In this document: positions 23,612-31,745 of the stretch, in pieces
Numbering within the stretch: position 1 is the first letter of the stretch
How the letters are laid out: each line of letters begins with the position of its first letter
Source of the DNA: Syntrophomonadaceae bacterium
Lineage (GTDB): Bacteria; Bacillota; Dethiobacteria; DTU022
Direction of reading: 5' to 3'
Length of the DNA stretch: 32,734 nt
NCBI GenBank assembly: GCA_007121075.1
Contig: SKMK01000019.1
Location: 1-32,734 of the forward strand
Translations under genes and position numbers: made by a program
The notes under the pieces: generated by a model
What the model was told of the DNA's origin: nothing
The model's database searches: none
What the model saw: the letters and a program-made list of their open reading frames with translations, nothing else

Positions 23612-24499
23612 CTAATAGACTGCATCCTGAATTATTTTTTCCCCGCGATCGGAAAGGCCATAGCGATTCAGTTCTTTTTCCACCAGGGCCGGATCTCCAT
23701 AGCCACCGGCTATGCCATTTAAGCGGGCGGCGACTGTAGAATTGACCAGTCCTTCGATCTCAGGGTAATAGGCCTTTATTTCAACCGCCAGCTTCTCTAC
23801 ATTCTGCAGGTAATATTTCTGGTGGTAGCCTTCAGCCAGGTAGAACTTATCAAGGGGCTGGATCTCGGTGGACACAGGCTTGCCCAGGCGCGCTTCCACT
23901 GCTTTTTTACTCTGCCTGGCCGCTTCGGCCTGGCCTTCATTGTGATAAAGGACCATGGCCATGTACTGCCTGGACCAGCTCCTTGCGGCCGGATTGTGAT
24001 TGGTCCAGAAGATCTCCAGGATGTCTTCATAAGACAAGACATTGGGATCATAATCGATCTGAAAAACTTCAGTGTGATCACCAAGGCGGTGGTAAGTGGG
24101 ATCTTCCAGTGTGCCACCGGCATAACCGACCCGGGTCCTGTAAACTCCTTCTATTTGCCCGAACCGGGCATCAGGTCCCCAGAATCAGCCCATACCCAGG
24201 GTCGCCGTTTCCAGTTCGGAAGGCACACCCTGATCCAAAAGAGGCTTAGATTCATTTATGTATGCTTTTTCCATACTATCTTCTTCCTTTCCGTTTCCAT
24301 AATCAAGACCGGTTTCTACAGTTTCACTTCCATTATATCTTTCAACACAACCAGCGCCAAACAGCAAAGCAAAAACCACTATGCAGCTCGTTAATATAAG
24401 TAAAAACTTCCCGGACCTGGCCGGCAGGCCAAAATTTTTAGTAACGGCAAATGGGCCACTTTTCTTGCCTTTGGAAGTCCGGGCTGTATTACCATTCAT
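23612..24499 (-). CDS. msrA: Selenoprotein peptide methionine sulfoxide reductase MsrA, lipoprotein
   Basis: MsrA reduces methionine-S-sulfoxide in proteins. The frame is continuous only if the TGA at 24185-24187 is read as selenocysteine (residue 105 of 295). It stands exactly where the catalytic Cys belongs, in GMG-U-FWGPDARFG. Normal MsrA sequence continues: RTRVGYAGGTLEDPTYHRLGDHTEVFQIDYDP, FWTNHNP, YLAEGYHQKYY. The N-terminus has a signal with lipobox FGAGC (Cys51) and an acidic linker, so the enzyme should be anchored outside the membrane. No cysteine follows the selenocysteine, so there is no resolving Cys, as in the Alkaliphilus (Clostridium) OhILAs enzyme. ATG 24499 has GGAGG nine bases upstream and overlaps the O-antigen-ligase gene by 11 bp. 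An annotation pipeline would split it at the TGA. Confidence 0.92.
24157..24187 (-). promoter_or_regulatory. Selenocysteine TGA with bacterial SECIS-like hairpin
   Basis: On the minus strand the TGA (24185-24187) is followed after 15 nt by GCCC-GGTTC-GGGC (24169 down to 24157). The hairpin has a 4-bp stem and a 5-nt loop starting with GG. Bacterial SECIS elements need a small apical loop with G in the first two positions about 16-37 nt after the UGA; here the loop begins 19 nt after it. Confidence 0.8.
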
Positions 24500-27230
24500 C
24501 CCTGATTGCCTCCAAATCGCTTTGAGCAGTATCATAATAACCGTCTTCTTCAGCCACTTTTTTATAATAATAGATGGCGCTGTCATAATCCCCCAGCAGG
24601 TAGTGGGCCCTGCCCAGCGCAAAAGCAAGGGGCTCAATTTCTCCATAGTATTCCTTGATAAGCGGTTCTATTTCAAAAATTTCCTTAAGGTAGCGCTCTG
24701 CCTGCGCATATTCACCTTCCTGCATTAAAAATTCCGCCACCTGTAACCGGGATATGGCCGGTTGCCGGTAACTGCCTTCCACAAACGGTCGCAGTTCAAT
24801 CAAAGAATCCAGGTATTTTAAGCCTTTTTCAACATCTACATACTGCAGGAGCAGGCTGCCATAACGGGATACATAGCGTGGATTGAATGGCTCAAGCTCA
24901 TAAGCATTTTCGGCCAACATTAACATCTCTTCAATTTCTTCGGGGGACTGGGTCCTGCGGACCCGATCCTCAATTAAGACGTTCAGGTTGTGATAATTGT
25001 CTGTCCGGTAGGGATCTGTACGCAGAGCGCTTTCCATCTCCGTCACAGCCTGTTTGTAGTTACCTCTTTCCATGTGCTCCTGCGAACGCCAGGTGGCATA
25101 GAGGCCGTGGATAAGGGAAATAGTAAAGGCAAGCAGGACCACCCCTGCGATAATCCCGCCCAGGCCGATATAAAAGCCACGCCTTTCAACCTGGCGATTG
25201 TCCTTAGGCTGCCTGCCAAACCAGTCTCCCCGGTCAAGGCTGCGGCCGGCGCCCAGCAAAACAAATAGAAAGATACCTACGGCAGCCATTGAAAAGTTCC
25301 AGTCAATGACGCTGTGCGCGCCCAGGGCTGCGACAGGGATAAAGGAAGCAGTCCAGTACTGCCAAGCTTTTTGAGAAACTTTTTGCCTGACACAATTGCG
25401 AATAAAAGCTGCGGCAAAACTGACCCAAATTCCAGTAAAGGCAAGAAATCCAAACAGGCCGGCTTCGATCCAGACCTGCAGGAAATGATTATGCACTTCA
25501 GTGGAACTATAAGGGAAGCCCTGATAGCTGCGGTAAAGCGCATTCCATCCTCCACCACCCGTACCAAGAAGAGGGTAGTCCCTGATGATCTTGGCGGCAT
25601 CGACGTAAAAATCAAGGCGTCGCTCAAGGTTTCGATCTAAGGAATATGAGAAAAGGCGGTCGTAAAAACGGTCAGGCAGAACCCGGTTAAAAGCAAAACT
25701 CAAATTTTGTTCTCTGTCAGCACCTGTAAGGGTAACATCCCGGGCAGCAACAGAAGTGCCGGGATAGCGGTTATAAATTTGCACCACCAGCCTTAAAGGT
25801 TCATCACCGGTATTAAAAGTAAACTCTCTTGTTTCCCAACCGTCGGTTCCGCCTCCGCGGTGGTCAAATACTTCAACATCCTTGTAACCTTCCACTCCTT
25901 CAAGCACTCTTACTCCCCAGGCATAGCCGGTGGAGTCATGATCAGAAGTGGTTTCTTCATCGGCGTTTATTTCCAGGGCCAGCCTGTATTCTCCTCCCGG
26001 AACCACATCACCGACCACCTGCTCGACTCTTTGCATTTCTGCTTCCTGTTCTGCTCCCCGCTCAAGATGAATGGGCCCCGTAGCGGGAAGAACGATCAAT
26101 GCCACAAAAGCAATCACAAATACTGCAGCTGCCGCACCGGCCAGGGCAAGCCGAACTTGGCGGCTCCTGCTGAGATAAAATTCAGCACCAAGCCCAAGGA
26201 TGACTGTGCAGGCCAGAGCAATAACTATTATTATCCAGGCCCGGCCCGGCTCTCCGGCTCGGAAAGAAGGGTCGGCCAAAAAAGCAGCCGGAACTGCCGC
26301 TGCTGCTGTAACGGCCAGGTATAAAAATGAGCGCAATCTTTCTCCAGGGGAAGCAACAACAATCAGTAAAATTGCCAGCGGGGGAAGAAGCAGCCAGGCT
26401 CCCCGGGAAAAGGTTAAAATTACGGTCACCAGCATCAGGCTGGCCGGGATGAGGTAAATAATTTTATGCCATTTATTTGCCGCCAGCGGGGCAAGCCCGA
26501 GCGCCAGCAAATAAGCAGCCATCAGATAGGCGGCGGCCGTATTGGCATAGCCCATCGGTGAGGCAATACGGGCTGAGGCGTAAGTTCCGGCAAATTCCCA
26601 GTAACCGGCAGCAGCGCCCAGGCTGGCTATGGTAACAACAAAAGCCGCCCCCAGACAAAAATGAAGCAGTAAATTTAAACCTGGTGGCAGGCCGGATCTA
26701 TCTTCCTCTTTAACCGTATTTGCCTGAGTGGGTTTATGATCCGGATTGCCAGGTAATTTCTTTAAAGGAAGGTACCAATAACGGCTTATTTCAATGGCAG
26801 CAAGATAAACAACCAGGTAAGAAGCAATTTTTAGCAGTTCTTCCAGGGCATCACGCTTGTGGACGGCAACAAAGAAAGAAACGAGGTAAGCAAGCAGTAA
26901 AACAACCAGGCATATATCAAGGGGAGATTCAATCAAGCGCCCATCCCGGGAAGCTAAGCGAAAATAACCCCAGACGATTAACAGGCCAAAAATAACAGCT
27001 TTGGCGGCTAACAGTTCGCGCGGAAAAAACAAACCGCGTTCAAAAGGCCCGATAAATAGCAATCCCGATACCACCGCCAGCATAACAATTAGACCTGCTT
27101 TTTCGATCCACTGCCTGCGATGATCAGAATTTTTTATCCCGCCCTGTCTTTCTTTACCTGGGCTATCTTTCTTTAAAGCTTTCTTCGTCTGCTTATTCTT
27201 TTTCTCTTTGCCTGATCCTTTACGCGGCAT
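24489..27230 (-). CDS. O-antigen ligase/polymerase-like membrane protein with TPR tail
   Basis: A 913-residue polytopic protein. A lysine-rich cytoplasmic N-terminus (KGSGKEKKNKQTKKALKKD) precedes about a dozen membrane segments. A large extracytoplasmic loop with a beta-rich domain lies at about 400-540. The Wzy_C signature GTGGGGWNALYRSY....EVHNHFLQVWIEAGLFGFLAF sits at about 560-605. The C-terminal ~190 residues are tetratricopeptide repeats (GNYKQAVTEMESALRTDPY; GEYAQAERYLKEIFEIEPL; GDYDSAIYYYKKVAEEDGY). Such proteins ligate or polymerise surface glycans; substrate unknown. ATG 27230 has GGAGGG five bases upstream; a GTG at 27278 is less well supported. The stop overlaps the msrA start, so the two are translationally coupled. 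Confidence 0.88.
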   Translation of the reverse strand: MPRKGSGKEKKNKQTKKALKKDSPGKERQGGIKNSDHRRQWIEKAGLIVMLAVVSGLLFIGPFERGLFFPRELLAAKAVIFGLLIVWGYFRLASRDGRLIESPLDICLVVLLLAYLVSFFVAVHKRDALEELLKIASYLVVYLAAIEISRYWYLPLKKLPGNPDHKPTQANTVKEEDRSGLPPGLNLLLHFCLGAAFVVTIASLGAAAGYWEFAGTYASARIASPMGYANTAAAYLMAAYLLALGLAPLAANKWHKIIYLIPASLMLVTVILTFSRGAWLLLPPLAILLIVVASPGERLRSFLYLAVTAAAAVPAAFLADPSFRAGEPGRAWIIIVIALACTVILGLGAEFYLSRSRQVRLALAGAAAAVFVIAFVALIVLPATGPIHLERGAEQEAEMQRVEQVVGDVVPGGEYRLALEINADEETTSDHDSTGYAWGVRVLEGVEGYKDVEVFDHRGGGTDGWETREFTFNTGDEPLRLVVQIYNRYPGTSVAARDVTLTGADREQNLSFAFNRVLPDRFYDRLFSYSLDRNLERRLDFYVDAAKIIRDYPLLGTGGGGWNALYRSYQGFPYSSTEVHNHFLQVWIEAGLFGFLAFTGIWVSFAAAFIRNCVRQKVSQKAWQYWTASFIPVAALGAHSVIDWNFSMAAVGIFLFVLLGAGRSLDRGDWFGRQPKDNRQVERRGFYIGLGGIIAGVVLLAFTISLIHGLYATWRSQEHMERGNYKQAVTEMESALRTDPYRTDNYHNLNVLIEDRVRRTQSPEEIEEMLMLAENAYELEPFNPRYVSRYGSLLLQYVDVEKGLKYLDSLIELRPFVEGSYRQPAISRLQVAEFLMQEGEYAQAERYLKEIFEIEPLIKEYYGEIEPLAFALGRAHYLLGDYDSAIYYYKKVAEEDGYYDTAQSDLEAIRDEW

Positions 27231-27301
27231 ATTTCCCTCCAACGTATGGTTTACGGGTGTGTAGCTTTCTACACTCACAACCTCGTTCCTTCTTTATGGA
27301 A

Positions 27302-27332
27302 ATGGCTGCCCGAAAGCAGTACGAGCAGCCAT
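27302..27332 (-). terminator. 8-bp inverted repeat after the beta-helix gene
   Basis: ATGGCTGC (27302-27309) and GCAGCCAT (27325-27332) pair perfectly and lie 80 bp after the beta-helix lipoprotein stop on the minus strand. No T-run follows, so termination is uncertain. The rest of the 27231-27412 gap shows nothing else I can assign. Confidence 0.3.
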
Positions 27333-27412
27333 GTCTATCTCATTTCGCTGGATCACTATTCCCCTAATTCACTTGCTCGTCCTGATACTGGAACTCACAC
27401 TGAGCGTCAAAT

Positions 27413-28843
27413 CTAATCTTCATATATATCATCCGGGACATTGTCCTCATAAGTGTTGTCATCAGGATCGCTCAACTCCAGAACCGCGTCCTCCAGAAGA
27501 TATACAGCGCCGCCGTTACTGGCCCGGTTGCCTTCAAATATATTATTGTTTAAGGTTATAACCGCTCCAGGAGCAGCATATATTCCACCACCGTCACGCC
27601 TGGCATCGTTATTGCTGATATTATTATCTTCAATTAAAGACGAAGCGTCCTGGATGTAGATACCGGCACCATTGCGCTCGGAGTTGTTACCCGTTATATC
27701 ATTGGCTATTAATTCCGGGGTCGAACCGTCAATAATAACCATTCCCCCGCCATTACGGGATTGGTTATCTGAAATAACATTGTTTTCAAAGCGGGGGTCG
27801 GAATCCATAACAATCATAACTCCACCGGCGGCATCGACAGCATCGTTGCTAACGATCATGTTGTCTTCAAAGAGAGGAGACGACTCGTACAAGATAGCAA
27901 CTGCACCTCCCCTGGATTCGGCGGTATTATCATTGAGATCATTTCCTGAAACGAACGGGGACGCTTTAAACACATATATACCGCCGCCTGCCTGGTGAGA
28001 GGTGTTGTCAATAATCATATTGTTAACCAGGTTGGGCTCAGCTTCAAAAATCGAAAAACCAGCACCGTTTTGAGCACGGTTCTCCGAAATAGTATTGCCC
28101 TCAAATGTGGCAGGCTCTTCACCGCCGCCGCTGATGGCAACTGCTCCGCCGCTTCTTTCAGCAACATTGCCGGATATTTCATTGTTGCTGACCTCTACGC
28201 CGGATGAATGGGCGACAAACAAGCCGCCACCTCCGCCTGTTGAGGTATTATCATTTACATAGTTATTGTTAATAACCGGAGAAGAATCATGAATCATGAT
28301 CCCTCCGCCTCTTTCAGCAACATTCTTAACCAAAGCATTGTACTCCACAGTGGGGGAGCTTTCATTAATGATGATCATTCCTCCGCCGTAATAGGCTGTT
28401 TCTTCACTGGTCTCCCCTTCGACAGTAAACTCGAGAGCGGTCCTTTTCCCACCACCGCCGGTGATCGTAAAGCCCGATATCACAGCCTCTTCACTCTCAC
28501 CATTTTCAAAGGTAACCACTGATCCGGTGCGCCCGCCATCTATAATTGTCTGTTCCCTGACTCCCGGATCTTCCGGATCGGTAGTGCGAAGGGTTATATT
28601 TTTGCCCAGAAAGTTTATGTTCTCGTTGTAAGTTCCGGGACTGACCACGATCACATCTCCGTCTTCGGCTTCATCAATAGCTACCTGGATTGTAGAATAG
28701 TCATCAGGGACTGTGATAGCACCTTCATCAACAGGCCCGGTTCCGATATCCTCACCACACCCGGAAAGCAAGGCAACCATTGTTATGAGCATAATTGCCG
28801 CCAGGGCAATGCCCAGGGGGTGTCTGGTATTACCTGTATACAT
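27413..28843 (-). CDS. Right-handed parallel beta-helix lipoprotein
   Basis: A 476-residue surface lipoprotein with signal peptide and lipobox LLSGC (Cys29). A capping region follows, VPDDYSTIQVAIDEAEDGDVIVVSPGTYNENI, typical of NosD/pectate-lyase-like proteins. About twelve repeats of 25-28 residues then run to the C-terminus, each with a GGG(I/M)xI strand, a polar turn SSP and an asparagine ladder (NNNxIxxN). This is a classic right-handed beta-helix; relatives bind or cleave polysaccharides, but no catalytic residues can be picked out. It is very acidic. ATG 28843 has GGAGG seven bases upstream. It lies upstream of the O-antigen-ligase-like gene, which may point to a surface glycan function. 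Confidence 0.9.
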   Translation of the reverse strand: MYTGNTRHPLGIALAAIMLITMVALLSGCGEDIGTGPVDEGAITVPDDYSTIQVAIDEAEDGDVIVVSPGTYNENINFLGKNITLRTTDPEDPGVREQTIIDGGRTGSVVTFENGESEEAVISGFTITGGGGKRTALEFTVEGETSEETAYYGGGMIIINESSPTVEYNALVKNVAERGGGIMIHDSSPVINNNYVNDNTSTGGGGGLFVAHSSGVEVSNNEISGNVAERSGGAVAISGGGEEPATFEGNTISENRAQNGAGFSIFEAEPNLVNNMIIDNTSHQAGGGIYVFKASPFVSGNDLNDNTAESRGGAVAILYESSPLFEDNMIVSNDAVDAAGGVMIVMDSDPRFENNVISDNQSRNGGGMVIIDGSTPELIANDITGNNSERNGAGIYIQDASSLIEDNNISNNDARRDGGGIYAAPGAVITLNNNIFEGNRASNGGAVYLLEDAVLELSDPDDNTYEDNVPDDIYED

Positions 28844-28880
28844 TTAAAGACCTCCATTCTGCTCTACATTTTAGACATCT

Positions 28881-28920
28881 AAGATAAAGGTTTTCAGGCA
28901 TTCCTATACGCCCGAAAACC
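28881..28920 (-). terminator. Terminator of tRNA-Ala
   Basis: On the minus strand GGTTTTCGGGC (28920-28910) pairs with GCCTGAAAACC (28899-28889), with one G-U pair that would be a mismatch on the other strand, followed by TTTATCTT. It begins 7 nt after the tRNA CCA end. Confidence 0.75.
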
Positions 28921-28926
28921 CTTACC

Positions 28927-29002
28927 TGGTGGACGTGAGGGGATTCGAACCCCTGACCTCTTGAATGCGAGCCAAGTGCTCTCCCAACTGAGCTACACGC
29001 CC
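28927..29002 (-). tRNA. tRNA-Ala (anticodon CGC)
   Basis: Minus-strand cloverleaf with acceptor GGGCGTG/CACGTCC, which contains the G3-U70 wobble pair that identifies alanine tRNAs. The D arm is GCTC/GAGC, the anticodon loop CTCGCAT gives CGC (reads GCG), and the T arm is AGGGG-TTCGAAT-CCCCT. CCA is encoded (28927-28929). Confidence 0.96.
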
Positions 29003-29363
29003 TCGCAGGGGTATTATAGCAAATAGCGATCTATTAAGCAATAGAATCCAAAGACCCCTGGAATCCAAAGTTCTGGCCATTATTATTCCCAGGCCGGGAC
29101 AGGATCCAGCTTATGTCCGGTTCGGCTTGATTCCTTCCAGTACTGCCGGTCAAACCCCAATGTTTTCAGGATCGGGCTCAATAATAAATCGTTCAGTGAA
29201 ACCATTAAGAGCGCAGCCTCCACTGCAGTAAATATTTTTTATACGACTATGCAGTTTTTAGCTTAATCGGGAGGATCTCCATAGGGGCCGGGTTTCTGAG
29301 GAGGGTTCTCAGGTGCAGGAGGTGAGCGTAGCGGCAGTGGTGAAAGAAGTTTTCGCTGATCTC
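29003..29363. other. Intergenic region without an assignable gene
   Basis: The 360 bp between tRNA-Ala and the methyltransferase gene contain a short direct repeat, GAATCCAAAG (29044-29053 and 29061-29070), and a small hairpin, CTGAG-GAGGGTT-CTCAG. The only open frame (about 62 codons from 29313, plus strand) overlaps the methyltransferase antisense and looks incidental. Confidence 0.5.
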
Positions 29364-29999
29364 CTAAGCTTCTTTTACCCTGGCCACTGCCAGCCCGTCG
29401 CCGGTAGGAATGATCATGGACTCCAAACGCTCATCAGTAGAGAGCATCCGGTTAAACCGGCGGATTTTTTCTGTGGTCTCTTCCCTGTCGGAAGGGTCTA
29501 AAATTTTGCCCCCCCAAAATGTATTATCAGCACTAATCAGCGCTCCCGGTTCAGCCATCTCTAAGGCCATTTCCAGGTAATCGGGGTAATGAATTTTATC
29601 GGCGTCAATAAAAAAGAAATCAAAGTTTTCACCGGAGTCACGCAAGCTGCTTAAAGAGTTGAGCGCATCCCCGACCGTGATACTGACTTTATCTTCAACA
29701 CCCGCTATAATAAAGTTCTGGCTCGCAGCCCGGGCAAAATCCTCTTCAATTTCCAGAGTAAGCAAAGAACCGCCTTCTGGCAGTGAACGAGCCAGCCAGA
29801 TTGCACTGTATCCTGCCAGGGTGCCAATTTCAAGGATTTTTTTTGCCCCGCTTATTCTGGCCAGCATATATAGCAGTTTGGCTGAATCCGGCGGCAGGGC
29901 AATCTGGGGCATGCCGTTGACAGTCATTGATTTCTTTACTTTCTTAAGCACAGCATCTTCCCGGATATACAAATTCTTTATATATTCGTTTTCAGTCAT
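29364..29999 (-). CDS. SAM-dependent O-methyltransferase (catechol-OMT-like)
   Basis: A 211-residue class I methyltransferase of the Methyltransf_3 family. The SAM-binding motif I is ILEIGTLAGYSAIWLA (about 55-70), followed by LLTLEIEEDFARAA with the ribose-binding acid. DFFFIDADKIHYPDYLEMAL carries the metal-binding Asp, and ISADNTFWGGKI is the typical Asp-Asn metal-site motif. Family members methylate catechols or tRNA hydroxyuridine (TrmR/YrrM); the small size and neighbourhood fit YrrM-like TrmR, but this is not certain. ATG 29999 has GGAGAGG five bases upstream. An in-frame extension to 30110 lacks a ribosome binding site and overlaps the promoter. Confidence 0.88.
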   Translation of the reverse strand: MTENEYIKNLYIREDAVLKKVKKSMTVNGMPQIALPPDSAKLLYMLARISGAKKILEIGTLAGYSAIWLARSLPEGGSLLTLEIEEDFARAASQNFIIAGVEDKVSITVGDALNSLSSLRDSGENFDFFFIDADKIHYPDYLEMALEMAEPGALISADNTFWGGKILDPSDREETTEKIRRFNRMLSTDERLESMIIPTGDGLAVARVKEA

Positions 30000-30021
30000 A
30001 GAAACCTCTCCTGTTGCTTTG

Positions 30022-30030
30022 AGTATACCA
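30022..30030 (-). promoter_or_regulatory. Extended -10 promoter of the methyltransferase gene
   Basis: On the minus strand TG-G-TATACT (30030 down to 30022) lies just before the ribosome binding site, with transcription starting near 30015. No clear -35 is visible. Confidence 0.5.
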
Positions 30031-30299
30031 TAAAAAGGCTTTCGGCCGCTGCATTTTGCCAGCTTTGCTGCACGATGCTGCTCTGCCGGAGCTGCCGGAA
30101 ACAAAACCACTTGCAGTGAATCAGTTCATAACTAATATGCCCGTTGCAAATTTTTTTAATGAATCTTTTCGCTGTTGTTATATCCCGGGAGTTAACCATG
30201 CATCGAAAAATGCGAAAGCGATCAATTTTAAATGGGAACTGTGCTGATAGACTTCTGGGTATGAAATTCTGTACTATTTCAACAAGCGCCCGGGTTTTT

Positions 30300-30305
30300 T
30301 ATAAT
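30300..30305 (+). promoter_or_regulatory. -10 box upstream of murA
   Basis: TATAAT 55 nt before the murA start, after a T-run. The hexamer 17 bp upstream (TTTCAA) matches the -35 consensus only in part. The remainder of the 30031-30299 gap contains nothing assignable. Confidence 0.4.
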
Positions 30306-30360
30306 CCTGCTTGCTAGATAAAATATTAACCAGATGAGGATAAAGAAAAGGAGAGCATAA

Positions 30361-31644
30361 ATGGAAACACTTATAATCGAAGGGGCTCCGGCACTCCAGG
30401 GAAGAATCAGGGTCAGCGGTTCCAAAAATGGTTCTCTTCCATTAATCGCCGCCTCGCTTTTGACAGACGAGCAAGTAATTATTGAAGATGTGCCCGGTCT
30501 CATCGACATCGAAATCATGTGTGAAATCGGATTTGCACTTGGTATGCAGGTCAGTCTTCAAAATAATACCCTTCACCTATATAGTTCATCGGTCAACCGT
30601 TTCACAACCCCCAGCTCTCTTACCAACCAGCTGAGGGCGTCTTTCCTGATGCTCGGACCTCTCCTGGTTCGCTTTGGGAAAGCCAGGATTTCCCTGCCCG
30701 GAGGATGTTCAATCGGAAGCCGCCCCACCGACCTTCATCTCAAAGGCCTGGCAGCCATGGGCGCAGAATTTGAACTTGAAAACGGTTTTGTTAATGCCCG
30801 TGCTGATCGATTGAAAGGCAGTCAAATATTCCTGGACTATCCAAGCGTAGGCGCAACTGAGAACATTTTAATGGCTGCCACCCTGGCAGAAGGTGAAACT
30901 GTTATTGAAAATGCAGCCCGGGAGCCGGAAATCGCCGGGTTATGCCATTTTCTTTCATCAATGGGAGCCGAGATAAGCGGAATCGGGTCAAGTTCTTTGA
31001 AAATAAGAGGAGTAGACTCTCTTCGGGGAACCGGTTACAGGGTAATGCCCGACCATATCGAAGCAGGAACTTATATTATTGCCGCGGCCATAGCCGGCGG
31101 AGAAGTAATAGTAGAAAACGTAAACCTGGAACATTTGATTCCCCTTACTTCCAAATTAAACGAGATGGGTATCCTGGTTAAAAAGTTGAATCCCGGTGAA
31201 GTAACTGTAGAGGTCCCGGAAGTTATCAAGCCGGTCAATGTAAGAACTATGCCCTGCCCGGGATTTCCCAGCGACCTGCAGCCTCCCTTAACTTCTCTAA
31301 TGACCCAGGCGCACGGTTTGGGAACCTTAAGGGAAACAGTTTTTGAAAATCGTTTTCGCCATATTGAAAGTCTGATTAAAATGGGCGCAGATGCCTTTGT
31401 GGACGGTACAACCATATCAATCCGGGGCAAGAACAACCTGGTGGGAACACGGGTCCGGGCTTATGATTTAAGAGGAGCTGCCTCCCTTGTTTTAGCCGCG
31501 CTGGCGGCAAAAGGAATTACGGAAATTCAAGACATAAATCACCTTGACAGAGGTTACGAAAACCTGGATCTAAAGTTGAACAACCTGGGATGCTCTCTAT
31601 ACAGAGAGGAAAACCGGGCAGAAAAGCTCGCCCGGATCTCTTAG
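30361..31644 (+). CDS. murA: UDP-N-acetylglucosamine 1-carboxyvinyltransferase
   Basis: Catalyses the first committed step of peptidoglycan synthesis, transferring enolpyruvate from PEP to UDP-GlcNAc in the cytoplasm; target of fosfomycin. The protein has 427 residues. Landmarks are SGSKNGSLPLIAASLL (Lys22, Asn23), LRASFLMLGPLL, the flexible active-site loop LPGGCSIGSRPTDLHL with Cys116 (the residue fosfomycin alkylates), DHIEAGTYI, and ENRFRHIESLIKMGA. Bacillota often carry two paralogues (MurAA and MurAB/MurZ); which one this is cannot be told here. ATG 30361 has AAGGAGAG upstream. It stands alone, with the transposase unit downstream on the opposite strand. Confidence 0.95.
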   Translation: METLIIEGAPALQGRIRVSGSKNGSLPLIAASLLTDEQVIIEDVPGLIDIEIMCEIGFALGMQVSLQNNTLHLYSSSVNRFTTPSSLTNQLRASFLMLGPLLVRFGKARISLPGGCSIGSRPTDLHLKGLAAMGAEFELENGFVNARADRLKGSQIFLDYPSVGATENILMAATLAEGETVIENAAREPEIAGLCHFLSSMGAEISGIGSSSLKIRGVDSLRGTGYRVMPDHIEAGTYIIAAAIAGGEVIVENVNLEHLIPLTSKLNEMGILVKKLNPGEVTVEVPEVIKPVNVRTMPCPGFPSDLQPPLTSLMTQAHGLGTLRETVFENRFRHIESLIKMGADAFVDGTTISIRGKNNLVGTRVRAYDLRGAASLVLAALAAKGITEIQDINHLDRGYENLDLKLNNLGCSLYREENRAEKLARIS

Positions 31645-31658
31645 TAAAGGTGTCAAAA

Positions 31659-31745
31659 GTTGCCAAGGGGACGGGGTTGTTGACAACATTCATTGAAGTT
31701 GCCAAGGGAAGTTGCCAAGGGGACGGGGTTGTTGACAACATTCAT
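31659..31745. repeat. REP-like direct repeats, left flank of the transposase
   Basis: Two identical 35-bp copies (31659-31693 and 31711-31745) contain GTTGCCAAGGGGACGGGG followed by TTGTTGACAACATTCAT. A partial copy (about 31697-31708) lies between. The second copy ends at the base before the transposase stop codon. They are the reverse complement of the copies at 32660-32691. Confidence 0.9.

Noticed and set aside
24185-24646. Separate lipoprotein gene ending at the TGA, with a second short MsrA gene starting at 24037
   Set aside because: The MsrA similarity continues without a break through the TGA in the same frame, and the TGA is at the catalytic Cys with a SECIS-like hairpin. One selenoprotein explains both pieces. 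A pseudogene with a chance stop is less likely for the same reason.
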